DNA from: Bacteroidota bacterium
GTDB taxonomy: Bacteria > Bacteroidota > Bacteroidia > Cytophagales > Cytophagaceae
Length of the DNA: 64,000 bases
Assembly (NCBI GenBank): GCA_023392125.1
Contig: JAEVZS010000015.1
Location: 1 to 64,000 of the forward strand
Reading direction: 5' to 3'
The notes beneath the pieces were generated by a model. It had not been told where the DNA came from. It saw only the letters and a list, made by a program, of their open reading frames with translations, and did not search any database. Positions 52,711 through 61,086 of this stretch are shown piece by piece (position 1 is the stretch's first letter; each line of letters begins with the position of its first letter). The position numbers were made by a program, and so were the translations under genes.

Positions 52711-54495
52711 ATGAAGAACATTCGGAACTTTTGTATTATTGCCCATATTGATCATGGGAAAAGTACACTGGCTGACAGGCTGATTGAAACTACGCAGACA
52801 GTACAGCAACGGTCCATGACCAATCAGCTGCTTGATAATATGGATCTGGAGCGGGAGCGGGGTATTACGATCAAGAGTCATGCCATCCAGATGACTTACT
52901 TATACAAAGGGGAAACCTATACGCTGAATCTGATTGATACTCCGGGACATGTGGATTTTTCCTACGAAGTGTCCAGGTCTATTGCAGCCTGTGAAGGAGC
53001 GCTGCTGATTGTGGATGCTTCACAGGGCATAGAAGCGCAGACGATTTCCAATCTGTATCTTGCGATGGAGCATGATCTGGAGATTATTCCGGTGTTGAAT
53101 AAAATCGATTTGCCGGGGGCAATGCCTGACGAAGTATCTGATGAAATCATCGACCTTATCGGGTGTGCAAAAGAAGATATCATTCCTGCCAGTGGCAAAG
53201 AGGGGATAGGAATTGTGGATATACTGAATGCAATTGTGGAGCGTATTCCTCATCCGGAAGGAGACCCGGAAGGTCCCTTACAGGCATTGATTTTTGATTC
53301 CGTATTCAATTCATTCCGGGGAGTGGAGGTAATCTTCAGGATATACAACGGTTCTATTCGTCAGGGAGATGCAGTACAATTCGTCAATACCGGTAAACGC
53401 TACAATGCAGACGAAATCGGTGTGCTGAAACTGGATAAAGATCCCAAGAAAGAATTATCTGCCGGGAATGTGGGATATCTTATTTCCGGAATTAAAGATG
53501 CGAAAGAGGTAAAAGTAGGTGATACAATTACCAAAGTCGAGCGACCTGCGGAAGCCATAAAAGGTTTTGAGGATGTCAAGCCAATGGTATTTGCCGGTAT
53601 TTATCCTGTAGAAACCAGCGAGTTTGAAGATTTGCGGGCGGCAATGGAAAAGCTGCAGCTCAATGATGCTTCGATCGTATGGGAGCCGGAAACTTCCGCT
53701 GCTCTTGGCTTCGGATTCCGTTGCGGATTCCTGGGTATGCTGCACATGGAGATTGTGCAGGAACGTCTGGAGCGTGAATTTGATATGACGGTAATTACCA
53801 CTGTGCCCAGTGTGCAGTTTCATGCCATACTCAAGAAAGGCGAGCTGGTAAAGATTAATGCGCCTGCCGATATGCCGGATCCGACCCTGATTGATCATAT
53901 CGAAGAACCTTATATCCGGGCTCAGATAATTACCAAAGCAGATTTTGTGGGAGCTGTCATATCACTTTGCATGGATAAGCGGGGTATTATCAAAAATCAG
54001 GTCTATCTGACCAGTGACCGGGTTGAGCTTGGCTTCGAGATACCGCTGGCCGAAATCGTATTTGATTTCTTTGACAAGCTTAAAACGATTTCCAAAGGAT
54101 ATGCCTCGCTGGATTATGAGCTTATCGGTTTCAGAGAATCTAATTTAGTGAAGTTGGATCTGCTCTTTAACGGAGACAAAGTTGATGCGCTGAGTGCCAT
54201 TGTGCACCGTGATAAAGCCTATGATTGGGGCAAAAAGCTTTGTGAAAAGCTGAAGGAGTTGATTCCGAGACAAATGTTTGAAATTGCTATACAGGCAGCT
54301 ATCGGGCAGAAAGTGATTGCCCGTGAAACAGTCAAGGCGATGCGTAAAAACGTTCTTGCCAAATGTTACGGAGGAGATATTTCCCGTAAGCGTAAGTTGC
54401 TTGAAAAGCAGAAGAAGGGTAAGAAGCGGATGAGACAGGTAGGAAATGTTGAGATTCCTCAGGAAGCTTTTATGGCTGTACTGAAGCTTGATTAG
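52711..54495 (+). CDS. lepA: Elongation factor 4 (LepA)
   Basis: The 594-residue translational GTPase has G1 AHIDHGKST at 11-19, G2 region RERGITIKS, G3 DTPGHVDF and G4 NKIDLP. After EF-G-like domains II, III and V comes the LepA-specific C-terminal domain (CYGGDISRKRKLLEKQKKGK). Length and motifs match LepA exactly (about 600). EF4 acts on ribosomes in the cytoplasm, with proposed roles in back-translocation and initiation. The gene starts after a 146-bp divergent region facing the patatin gene. Confidence 0.97.
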   Translation: MKNIRNFCIIAHIDHGKSTLADRLIETTQTVQQRSMTNQLLDNMDLERERGITIKSHAIQMTYLYKGETYTLNLIDTPGHVDFSYEVSRSIAACEGALLIVDASQGIEAQTISNLYLAMEHDLEIIPVLNKIDLPGAMPDEVSDEIIDLIGCAKEDIIPASGKEGIGIVDILNAIVERIPHPEGDPEGPLQALIFDSVFNSFRGVEVIFRIYNGSIRQGDAVQFVNTGKRYNADEIGVLKLDKDPKKELSAGNVGYLISGIKDAKEVKVGDTITKVERPAEAIKGFEDVKPMVFAGIYPVETSEFEDLRAAMEKLQLNDASIVWEPETSAALGFGFRCGFLGMLHMEIVQERLEREFDMTVITTVPSVQFHAILKKGELVKINAPADMPDPTLIDHIEEPYIRAQIITKADFVGAVISLCMDKRGIIKNQVYLTSDRVELGFEIPLAEIVFDFFDKLKTISKGYASLDYELIGFRESNLVKLDLLFNGDKVDALSAIVHRDKAYDWGKKLCEKLKELIPRQMFEIAIQAAIGQKVIARETVKAMRKNVLAKCYGGDISRKRKLLEKQKKGKKRMRQVGNVEIPQEAFMAVLKLD

Positions 54496-54605
54496 ATTAT
54501 AATGGTCTGTGTTGTTGGCTATGGAAAGTAAAAAAATGAACTTAAACTTTCTTTAACTATCCATAAGCAGCTTGATAAAGCGCTTATTATTAAAATACAA
54601 AGTAA

Positions 54606-55508
54606 ATGCATACGGAAAACAGGTTTCAGGTACTTGACGGGAAGGCCCTTTCAGAGCAGTTGAAAAATGAAATTGCGGAGGAAGTCCGGGAGATAAAAGC
54701 CAAAGGAGGGAAGACACCTCACCTGGCCGCAATTATTGTTGGCAATGATCCTGCGAGTGAAACCTATGTAAGTTCAAAAATTCGTTCCTGTGAGCAGGTG
54801 GGCTTCAAATCCACTCATTTGCATCTGGATGCCGCCATTACAGAAGAAGAGCTGCTGAAGAAAATCGATGAGATCAATCTGAATCCGGATATTGATGGTC
54901 TGATCGTGCAGCTGCCGCTTCCTAAGCATATTTCCGTACACAAGGTTACTGCCCGTATCTCTCCATCGAAAGATGTTGACGGTTTTCATCCGGTCAATAT
55001 CGGTCGTATGAATAAAAATCTTCCTTCCTATATATCTGCTACGCCGTATGGAATTCTGACGCTGCTGGAGCGCTACAAGATTGATACCTTTGGTAAGCAT
55101 TGTGTCGTAGTAGGCCGAAGCAATATTGTAGGCTCTCCGATGAGCATACTGATGTCCGGAGACCGTTATCCGGGCAATTGCACCGTTACTTTATGTCATC
55201 GGTATACTCAGGATCTGGCAAATTATACCCGACAGGCAGATATATTGATTGTTGCAGTCGGTATCCCCGGACTTATCACACAAGATATGGTAAAACCCGG
55301 TGCAGTGATCGTGGATGTGGGAATTACCCGTGTGGAGGATGCTTCCAAAAAAAGTGGCTTTAGCCTCAAAGGCGATGTCGAATACGATACCGTAGCTCCT
55401 TTATGCAGCTATATTACTCCGGTGCCTGGTGGTGTCGGACCGATGACTATATATGCATTGCTGCGGAATACACTGATTTCATCGCAGAAACAAATTGCTT
55501 TTGATTAA
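54606..55508 (+). CDS. folD: Bifunctional methylenetetrahydrofolate dehydrogenase / methenyltetrahydrofolate cyclohydrolase
   Basis: The 300-residue FolD interconverts 5,10-methylene- and 10-formyl-tetrahydrofolate with NADP. Its motifs are VGNDPASETYVSSKIRSCEQVG (catalytic Lys in YVSSK), IDGLIVQLPLPKH, PSKDVDGFHPVNIGR, VVGRSNIVGSPMS (nucleotide-binding), DVGITRV and TPVPGGVGPMTIYALL. The length is normal. It is followed by a clear terminator at 55534-55563. Confidence 0.97.
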   Translation: MHTENRFQVLDGKALSEQLKNEIAEEVREIKAKGGKTPHLAAIIVGNDPASETYVSSKIRSCEQVGFKSTHLHLDAAITEEELLKKIDEINLNPDIDGLIVQLPLPKHISVHKVTARISPSKDVDGFHPVNIGRMNKNLPSYISATPYGILTLLERYKIDTFGKHCVVVGRSNIVGSPMSILMSGDRYPGNCTVTLCHRYTQDLANYTRQADILIVAVGIPGLITQDMVKPGAVIVDVGITRVEDASKKSGFSLKGDVEYDTVAPLCSYITPVPGGVGPMTIYALLRNTLISSQKQIAFD

Positions 55509-55533
55509 GGATTGAAAACGTAAATGATAAGCT

Positions 55534-55563
55534 AAAAGGGTCGTTTACGGCCCTTTTGTTTTA
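55534..55563 (+). terminator. Intrinsic terminator after folD
   Basis: AAAAGGGTCG (55534-55543) and CGGCCCTTTT (55548-55557) pair as a 10-bp stem with one T-G wobble and a TTTA loop, followed by GTTTT. Confidence 0.85.
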
Positions 55564-55618
55564 ATCGAAGGGATAATTGAAGTAAAATGATAACTTTATA
55601 CGTTAAATAGCAAAAGAA

Positions 55619-56254
55619 ATGTCTGAGATGTCTCAAAACAGCCTTGTACTTTCCGGAGAGCAGCTGCCTGTTATGGAAGATTTTTATACCATTCAGGGAG
55701 AAGGCTATTTTCAGGGCAGAGCAGCGTATTTTATACGCCTGGGGGGATGTGATGTCGGATGTCACTGGTGTGACGTAAAAGAGTCCTGGGATGCAGAGCT
55801 GCATCCTTTATACCCGGTGGATGAGATTGCAGGCAAAGCGGCAGCTTTTGTCGGTCGTATAGCCGTAGTAACAGGCGGAGAACCTCTGATGTATGAGCTT
55901 GGTCCGCTTACTCAGGCATTGAAGCAGCGGGGATTTCGTACGCATATTGAGACATCAGGCGCTTATCCTGTTTCCGGTCAATGGGACTGGATCTGTCTTT
56001 CTCCCAAAAAGTTTAAGCTGCCGGATGTATCCGTGCTTCAACAGGCACATGAATTGAAAGTCATCGTCTACAACGCGTCAGACTTTGAATTTGCCGAACA
56101 ATTTGCCTCAAAAGTAAGTAGTAAATGCAGGCTGTTTTTACAGCCTGAATGGTCCAGAGAAAAAAAAATGCTTCCGCAGATTATTGATTATGTAAAGAAT
56201 AATCCGCAATGGGAAGTGTCTTTGCAGGTGCATAAATACATGAACATACCATAG
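55619..56254 (+). CDS. queE: 7-carboxy-7-deazaguanine synthase
   Basis: The 211-residue radical SAM enzyme makes the 7-deazaguanine core of queuosine from 6-carboxytetrahydropterin. The cluster motif is GGCDVGCHWCD with Cys44, Cys48 and Cys51 (CxxxCxxC). FYTIQGEGYFQGRAAYFIRLG upstream and VVTGGEPLMY and FRTHIETSGAY downstream are diagnostic of QueE. The protein is cytoplasmic. Other queuosine genes are not in the window. The OmpA-type gene starts 10 bp later, perhaps by chance of packing. Confidence 0.93.
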   Translation: MSEMSQNSLVLSGEQLPVMEDFYTIQGEGYFQGRAAYFIRLGGCDVGCHWCDVKESWDAELHPLYPVDEIAGKAAAFVGRIAVVTGGEPLMYELGPLTQALKQRGFRTHIETSGAYPVSGQWDWICLSPKKFKLPDVSVLQQAHELKVIVYNASDFEFAEQFASKVSSKCRLFLQPEWSREKKMLPQIIDYVKNNPQWEVSLQVHKYMNIP

Positions 56255-56264
56255 ATGCGATAAT

Positions 56265-58184
56265 ATGCGAATTTGTTTTCTTCTTTTTTTTATGATTTTT
56301 ATCGGGGGGCGGGAGCTTGCGGCGCAGCAGAACCTGTCTACAGGCAATAAGAAAGCCATTAAGCTTTTTCAGGAAGCAGATGCCCTGTTTCGTCAGCGTC
56401 AGTTTGATGTGGGGATAAAGAAACTGGAAGAAGCATTGGAAAAAGACCCCGGTTTTGTAGAAGCGCATCTGACACTCGGAGCTACGTATAAACGTTTTGG
56501 TGAAAATAAAAACGCCAGAACCCATTTTGAAAAGGCATGTGAATTGAAGCCTCAGGCCAGAGATATGGCTGCTGCCTATCTCACATTGGGAGAATACCTC
56601 TATCTGGATGGTGAGTATGAAAAAGCCAAGGTCTGGTTTGAGCGTGTCGCAGAAGTTAAGCCCCTTCGCAAAGACATAACGGATCTGGCTGCATCCATGC
56701 AGACCAGAGCAGAGTTTGGCATAAAGGCAACCAGCAATCCGATTACCTTTATGCCTCGTCTGATGCCACCACAGATCAATAAGTTTTATATACATGCCTA
56801 TCCCGTACTTACTGCTGACCAGTCAACCCTTATATACAGCCGGCGTGTCGGGCCAAGGGTGAGTGATGATGAGGATATTGTGATCAGCAGAAATGTAAAT
56901 GGAAAATGGTCCGATCCGGTTTCGATAGCTCCCAACATAAATACCGCATTTAATGAAGGTGCCTGTAGCATATCGGGTGATGGTAAAACACTGGTTTTTG
57001 CCAGCTGCAACCGGGAAGATGGTCTGGGGCAATGCGATCTGTACATAGCTTATAATCAGGGCGGAGTGTGGAGTGATCCCGTCAATATGGGGCGTAATGT
57101 CAATTCCCCTGCCTGGGATTCCGAGCCGTCCATATCTGCTGATGGTAAAACAGTTTATTTTTCGTCCAGAAGACCCGGCGGGCTCGGCAAAGAAGATATC
57201 TGGGTGACCCGGAGAGACGAAAACGGAGAATGGACGCCGGCTGTAAATCTTGGCTCTCCTGTAAATACCAAAGGCAGAGAAGTATCTCCGTTTATTCATG
57301 CGGATGGTAAAACCCTTTATTTTTCGTCCGATGAGCTGATAGGTCTTGGCGGTTTTGATATTTTCTTTACAAAAGATTCGGCAGGGAGCTTCCCGGAGCC
57401 TCAGAACCTGGGATATCCGATCAACACACCGGCCAATGATGCTTCTGTATTTATTACAGCGGATAATTCCAAAGGGATTTATTCCATTTATGAAAAAAAG
57501 GATAATCAGGCTTCACGAATTCTGCTCTATGAGTTTGATGTTCCCGAAGAAATCAAGCCGGATAAAGTCAGTACCTATTCCAATGGTTTTGTATATGATG
57601 CGGAAACCAGAAAGCCGATCCATGCCCGTATTGACCTGATTGATCTGGCAACCAACAAGGTTATACAGTCAGTAGATTCTGACCCTGTGACGGGAGAGTA
57701 CCTGCTGGTATTAACAGAAGGAAGCGAATATGCGCTCAATGTTGATGAAAACGGATATTTATTTTACAGCGCTTTTTTTGATTTTAAAAACCCGGACGGT
57801 TTTAATCCGGTCAAGCTGGATGTATACCTTCAGCCGGTGAAAAAAGGTAAATCGGTCGTGTTAAATAATATATTTTTCAATACCAGCTCTTATCAGCTGG
57901 AAGATAAATCCAGAACAGAACTGGATAAAGTGGTCACTTTTCTGCAAAAGAATCCGGATGTGCGGATAGAGTTTGGCGGACATACCGATGATGTAGGTGC
58001 AGATAAGGACAACATGCAGCTTTCGTTGAAAAGAGCGGAGGCTGTATACCAGTATATCTTGTCCAGGGGGATTGATCCGGTCAGACTGAAATATAAAGGG
58101 TACGGAGAAACCAGGCCGGTTGCAGACAATGCGACTGAGGAAGGCAGAAGACAGAATCGTCGTATTGAGTTTCTTATCCTGTAA
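56265..58184 (+). CDS. TPR-PD40-CRD-OmpA protein, PorE-like
   Basis: The 639-residue protein has a signal peptide (1-20, ending ELAAQ). TPR-like helices follow at about 25-135 (AIKLFQEADALFRQRQFDVG, AYLTLGEYLYLDGEYEKAKVWFERV), then a WD40-like PD40 propeller at about 170-420 with repeated SGDGKTLVFAS / SADGKTVYFSSRRPGG / HADGKTLYFSS blades. A carboxypeptidase regulatory-like domain lies at about 440-520 and an OmpA peptidoglycan-binding domain at about 530-639 (IEFGGHTDDVG, GRRQNRRIEF). This order is that of PorE of the type IX secretion system of Porphyromonas. Unlike PorE it shows no lipobox cysteine at the signal peptide end. Confidence 0.85.
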   Translation: MRICFLLFFMIFIGGRELAAQQNLSTGNKKAIKLFQEADALFRQRQFDVGIKKLEEALEKDPGFVEAHLTLGATYKRFGENKNARTHFEKACELKPQARDMAAAYLTLGEYLYLDGEYEKAKVWFERVAEVKPLRKDITDLAASMQTRAEFGIKATSNPITFMPRLMPPQINKFYIHAYPVLTADQSTLIYSRRVGPRVSDDEDIVISRNVNGKWSDPVSIAPNINTAFNEGACSISGDGKTLVFASCNREDGLGQCDLYIAYNQGGVWSDPVNMGRNVNSPAWDSEPSISADGKTVYFSSRRPGGLGKEDIWVTRRDENGEWTPAVNLGSPVNTKGREVSPFIHADGKTLYFSSDELIGLGGFDIFFTKDSAGSFPEPQNLGYPINTPANDASVFITADNSKGIYSIYEKKDNQASRILLYEFDVPEEIKPDKVSTYSNGFVYDAETRKPIHARIDLIDLATNKVIQSVDSDPVTGEYLLVLTEGSEYALNVDENGYLFYSAFFDFKNPDGFNPVKLDVYLQPVKKGKSVVLNNIFFNTSSYQLEDKSRTELDKVVTFLQKNPDVRIEFGGHTDDVGADKDNMQLSLKRAEAVYQYILSRGIDPVRLKYKGYGETRPVADNATEEGRRQNRRIEFLIL

Positions 58185-58201
58185 TATTGTAAACAAGCGC
58201 G

Positions 58202-59152
58202 ATGAGGTTAATCGTTTCTATACTGTTATTGCTTGCTGTTGCGGGGTGTAAGGAGAAGCCGCCAAAGGATGATGATGTGTTGCCTGATGCGACAAAGCCT
58301 GAGATCAGAATCAAAGACGGGGCAGGAGTTTTATTGGTCGGGGATTCGCTGCAATTATCCTACTTCGTTTTACCCGATACACTTGCTATTGAGGATCTGT
58401 TGTGGGAGGCAACAAATGATTCTATTGTCAGTATTTCTCAGGAAGGAATGGTATATGCTTTAAGCCCGGGTACTGCCCGTGTCAGGGTATATAGTGCCGT
58501 ACAGGGGCTTGAAGACTGGTATGCAATCGAGGTAAGGCCGGTATTGCTAAGTAGCATCGCCATTGGCGGAGCAGAAGATGTTCAGCTGATAACGGTCGGG
58601 CAGTCAGAAAAACTTGAGATTAATTACTATCCGGAAAATGCCACAGACAGGCAAATCCGGTGGAGCTCCGGAGATCAGTCTGTAGTATCAGTTGATCAGG
58701 ATGGTATGATAAACGGAAAGAAAAATGGGTGCACACAGGTTGAGGCCGTGCATGTGCAGCGAACTGCCGTTTATGATTATACTATGGTATTGGTGGCAGA
58801 AAGCGGTCAGAAAGTAGGGGCTTCCTTTATTCGTGGCAACGATATTCACCGGAACAGGCGATATGTGCAGGTCTATCTCGGAAGCAATTATGCGGCCCTC
58901 ACGATTAGCAAAGTTGAGCTATATACGAGCGTTGGTTATACATTTACTGCAAAAGAGTTGAAGAAAGCAGATAACCTTACTGCCAGCCTTGCGCTGAATA
59001 AAGCTGCTTTGATTGCAGATATTGAGGTAGATGAGGCTATTTTCAATGAGCTTTCTTTTGGAGCGATGGTCGTAGTTTCTCTGCAAATGGACGGAGAAGC
59101 GTATCAGGTTTTGATTAATGGCAATCAGGAAGTCCGTCTGGAAAAATACTGA
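58202..59152 (+). CDS. Lipoprotein with bacterial Ig-like (BIG2) domains
   Basis: The 316-residue protein has a lipoprotein signal peptide with the lipobox LAVAGC (Cys16). Two BIG2-type domains follow at about 30-115 and 118-200 (ILLWEATNDSIVSISQEG-type and IRWSSGDQSVVSVDQDGMINGKKNG), with the usual buried Trp and the V-x-x-D-x-x-G-x-I pattern. The last ~110 residues have no family I recognise. It starts 17 bp after the PorE-like gene. A surface or periplasmic binding role is likely, with no known ligand. Confidence 0.78.
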   Translation: MRLIVSILLLLAVAGCKEKPPKDDDVLPDATKPEIRIKDGAGVLLVGDSLQLSYFVLPDTLAIEDLLWEATNDSIVSISQEGMVYALSPGTARVRVYSAVQGLEDWYAIEVRPVLLSSIAIGGAEDVQLITVGQSEKLEINYYPENATDRQIRWSSGDQSVVSVDQDGMINGKKNGCTQVEAVHVQRTAVYDYTMVLVAESGQKVGASFIRGNDIHRNRRYVQVYLGSNYAALTISKVELYTSVGYTFTAKELKKADNLTASLALNKAALIADIEVDEAIFNELSFGAMVVVSLQMDGEAYQVLINGNQEVRLEKY

Positions 59153-59535
59153 TTTTTTTAATGTAATATTTTCCTGATTGGTTTTATGGTTTTGGCGGTT
59201 ATATAGGTGTCTGTTGCTAGTGCCTTGCCGGTCTGTCCGGTTGTTGGCTTTGATTATGATGAATGTATGATCTGGTCGGACCGCGATATCCGGCCGGGAT
59301 TCCTGCCTGCATATTTTTTTATCAATGATTTCTTATGTAACTTTACATAGTTGCGTTTGATCTTTTTGTTGATGGATTGTTTGAAATATACCGGTTAGAT
59401 CTCCTGCTGAAAACAGATTAACCTCTTTTGCCGGTATGCAACGGAAAAGCCAAGGGTTTAAGAAAATCAACAAATTCAATGTGGAAATGACTTGAGTGGT
59501 TAAGGCTGATCGAGGTTGGATTGAAACTGCCGTAA
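59153..59535. other. Intergenic region upstream of a two-component pair
   Basis: The 383 bases hold no gene I can support. A perfect TATGTAA-CT-TTACATA palindrome lies at 59334-59349. A GC-richer patch with small inverted motifs (GGTCGGACC, CCGGCCGG) lies around 59274-59297. No clear TAnnTTTG promoter was found. Confidence 0.5.
59334..59349. promoter_or_regulatory. Possible operator palindrome
   Basis: Seven-base arms TATGTAA and TTACATA flank a CT spacer. This symmetric site lies 187 bases before the sensor kinase gene and is the right size for a dimeric regulator. No copies elsewhere were noticed. Confidence 0.3.
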
Positions 59536-60609
59536 ATGAAACAGACGAATTACTATGTTTTTGATCACCTTTTAGAAGGTGTGCAGGTTATTAATGATCA
59601 GTGGCAATATGTCTATGTAAATAAGGCAGTCGTGATCCAGGCAAAAACAACTGTAGAAAGTTTATTGGGCAGGACGATGATGGAACAGTTTCCGGGTATT
59701 GAGAATACCGAGATGTTTCAACAGCTGGAGGCGTGCATGTCAGATCGTATTCCGCGGCAGATAGTAAATGAGTTTATATTTCCGGATGGCAGCAAAGGCT
59801 GGTTTGAGCTGAGCATTCAACCGGTATCTGAGGGAGTGATGGTCATTTCGTTTGATATAAGCGAGCTTAAGAATACCCAGGTCGAACTGCGGGAGAAGCT
59901 GGCCGAACGCACGGAAATGCTGGTACAGATTGAGCGTCAGAAGCAGCAGCTTGAGGAATTTTGTCATATCATTTCCCATAATCTGAGAGCCCCTCTTGCC
60001 AACTTACTGCTTCTGAGTGATATGGTTCATAGCTCGTCGGATCTGGATGAAAAAATCGTATTGATTGAAAAGCAAAAGCCGGTAATAGACTTTCTGCATG
60101 ATATTTTTGAAGAACTGGTTGATGCCACGCAGATCAAGCTTAACTACCAGATTAAGCGGGAGTTTGTTGATCTTGAGCAATGTCTTTCAAAATCATTGAA
60201 ATTATTGCAGGGAGAAATTCTTTCATCAAATGCGGAAATCCTTTTTGATTTTTCAGCCGTACCATCTGTGTACTTCTCACGAATCTACCTTGAAAGTATT
60301 GTTTTTAATCTGCTGAGCAATGCCTTGAAATACCGGTCTCCTGTACGTTGTCCCCGCATAGAGCTCCGGTCTTTTTATCACGATGGATGGGTTTGTGTCG
60401 AAATCACGGATAACGGGCTGGGTATTGATCTGAAGCGATATGGGGATAAATTATTTAAATTGAGAAAAACTTTTCATGATCATCCCAATGCCAAAGGTCT
60501 GGGATTGTTTATGAGCAAAACACAGATTGAAGCTCTGGGCGGAATGATTGAAGTGCAGAGCGAGCCCGGAAAAGGAAGTACATTTGTAGCAAGATTATAT
60601 AAAAAGTAA
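59536..60609 (+). CDS. PAS-domain sensor histidine kinase
   Basis: The 357-residue soluble kinase has an N-terminal PAS domain (about 5-110; YYVFDHLLEGVQVINDQW, FPDGSKGWFELSIQPV), a short coiled linker and a HisKA domain with His148 in IISHNLRAPLANLL. The HATPase domain follows, with N-box FNLLSNALKYRS, EITDNGLGID and KGLGLFMSK. The SHNLRAP H-box is the form usual in Bacteroidota. No membrane helix is present, so it senses a cytoplasmic cue. It lies 6 bp upstream of a lone receiver-domain protein, its likely partner. Confidence 0.9.
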   Translation: MKQTNYYVFDHLLEGVQVINDQWQYVYVNKAVVIQAKTTVESLLGRTMMEQFPGIENTEMFQQLEACMSDRIPRQIVNEFIFPDGSKGWFELSIQPVSEGVMVISFDISELKNTQVELREKLAERTEMLVQIERQKQQLEEFCHIISHNLRAPLANLLLLSDMVHSSSDLDEKIVLIEKQKPVIDFLHDIFEELVDATQIKLNYQIKREFVDLEQCLSKSLKLLQGEILSSNAEILFDFSAVPSVYFSRIYLESIVFNLLSNALKYRSPVRCPRIELRSFYHDGWVCVEITDNGLGIDLKRYGDKLFKLRKTFHDHPNAKGLGLFMSKTQIEALGGMIEVQSEPGKGSTFVARLYKK

Positions 60610-60615
60610 TACGAT

Positions 60616-61020
60616 ATGCCCAAAATCAATACGCTGTATCTGGTCGATGATGATGATATTTTTCAGTTCTTAACCAGGAGAATTATAGAGGAAACGAGGC
60701 TGGTCGGAGAAATTAAAGTATTCTCAAACGGTTTAAGAGCGCTGGAATTTTTAAAATCAGTTCAGGATACTCCAGAAGCTCTGCCGGAAATTATTCTGCT
60801 GGATTTGTCCATGCCGGTTATGGATGGCTGGGATTTTCTGGAAGAGTACATAATGCTTCGGCCTTTTCTGGGGAAAAAAATCAATATCTATGTCGTCTCT
60901 TCGTCTATAACGCCTTCGGATATTCAGCGTGCCCAGTCCATAAGCGAGGTTACGGATTATATAATCAAGCCGGTTACAATAGAGAAGTTTGCCGAAATAG
61001 TCCGGAGTCTGGTTGCCTGA
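60616..61020 (+). CDS. Single-domain response regulator
   Basis: The 134-residue receiver has the acidic pocket LVDDDD (9-14), phospho-acceptor Asp63 in ILLDLSMP, the conserved Ser in VVSSSIT (94-99) and Lys118 in YIIKPV. There is no output domain, so it probably signals by protein contact or as a phosphorelay intermediate. It resembles the Rcp1-type regulators found next to SHNLRAP kinases. It is co-transcribed with the kinase at 59536-60609. Confidence 0.92.
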   Translation: MPKINTLYLVDDDDIFQFLTRRIIEETRLVGEIKVFSNGLRALEFLKSVQDTPEALPEIILLDLSMPVMDGWDFLEEYIMLRPFLGKKINIYVVSSSITPSDIQRAQSISEVTDYIIKPVTIEKFAEIVRSLVA

Positions 61021-61044
61021 GGAGGCTAAAAGCTTTTATATTTG
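61013..61044 (+). promoter_or_regulatory. Promoter of the GH9 cellulase gene
   Basis: TTG (61013-61015, inside the end of the response regulator gene), a 21-base spacer and TATATTTG (61037-61044) fit the Bacteroidota consensus. The expected start is near 61049, giving a leader of about 38 bases. Confidence 0.5.
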
Positions 61045-61086
61045 CAGGAATAATCAAAGACCCGGAAAACAGGGGATAATCTTGGT

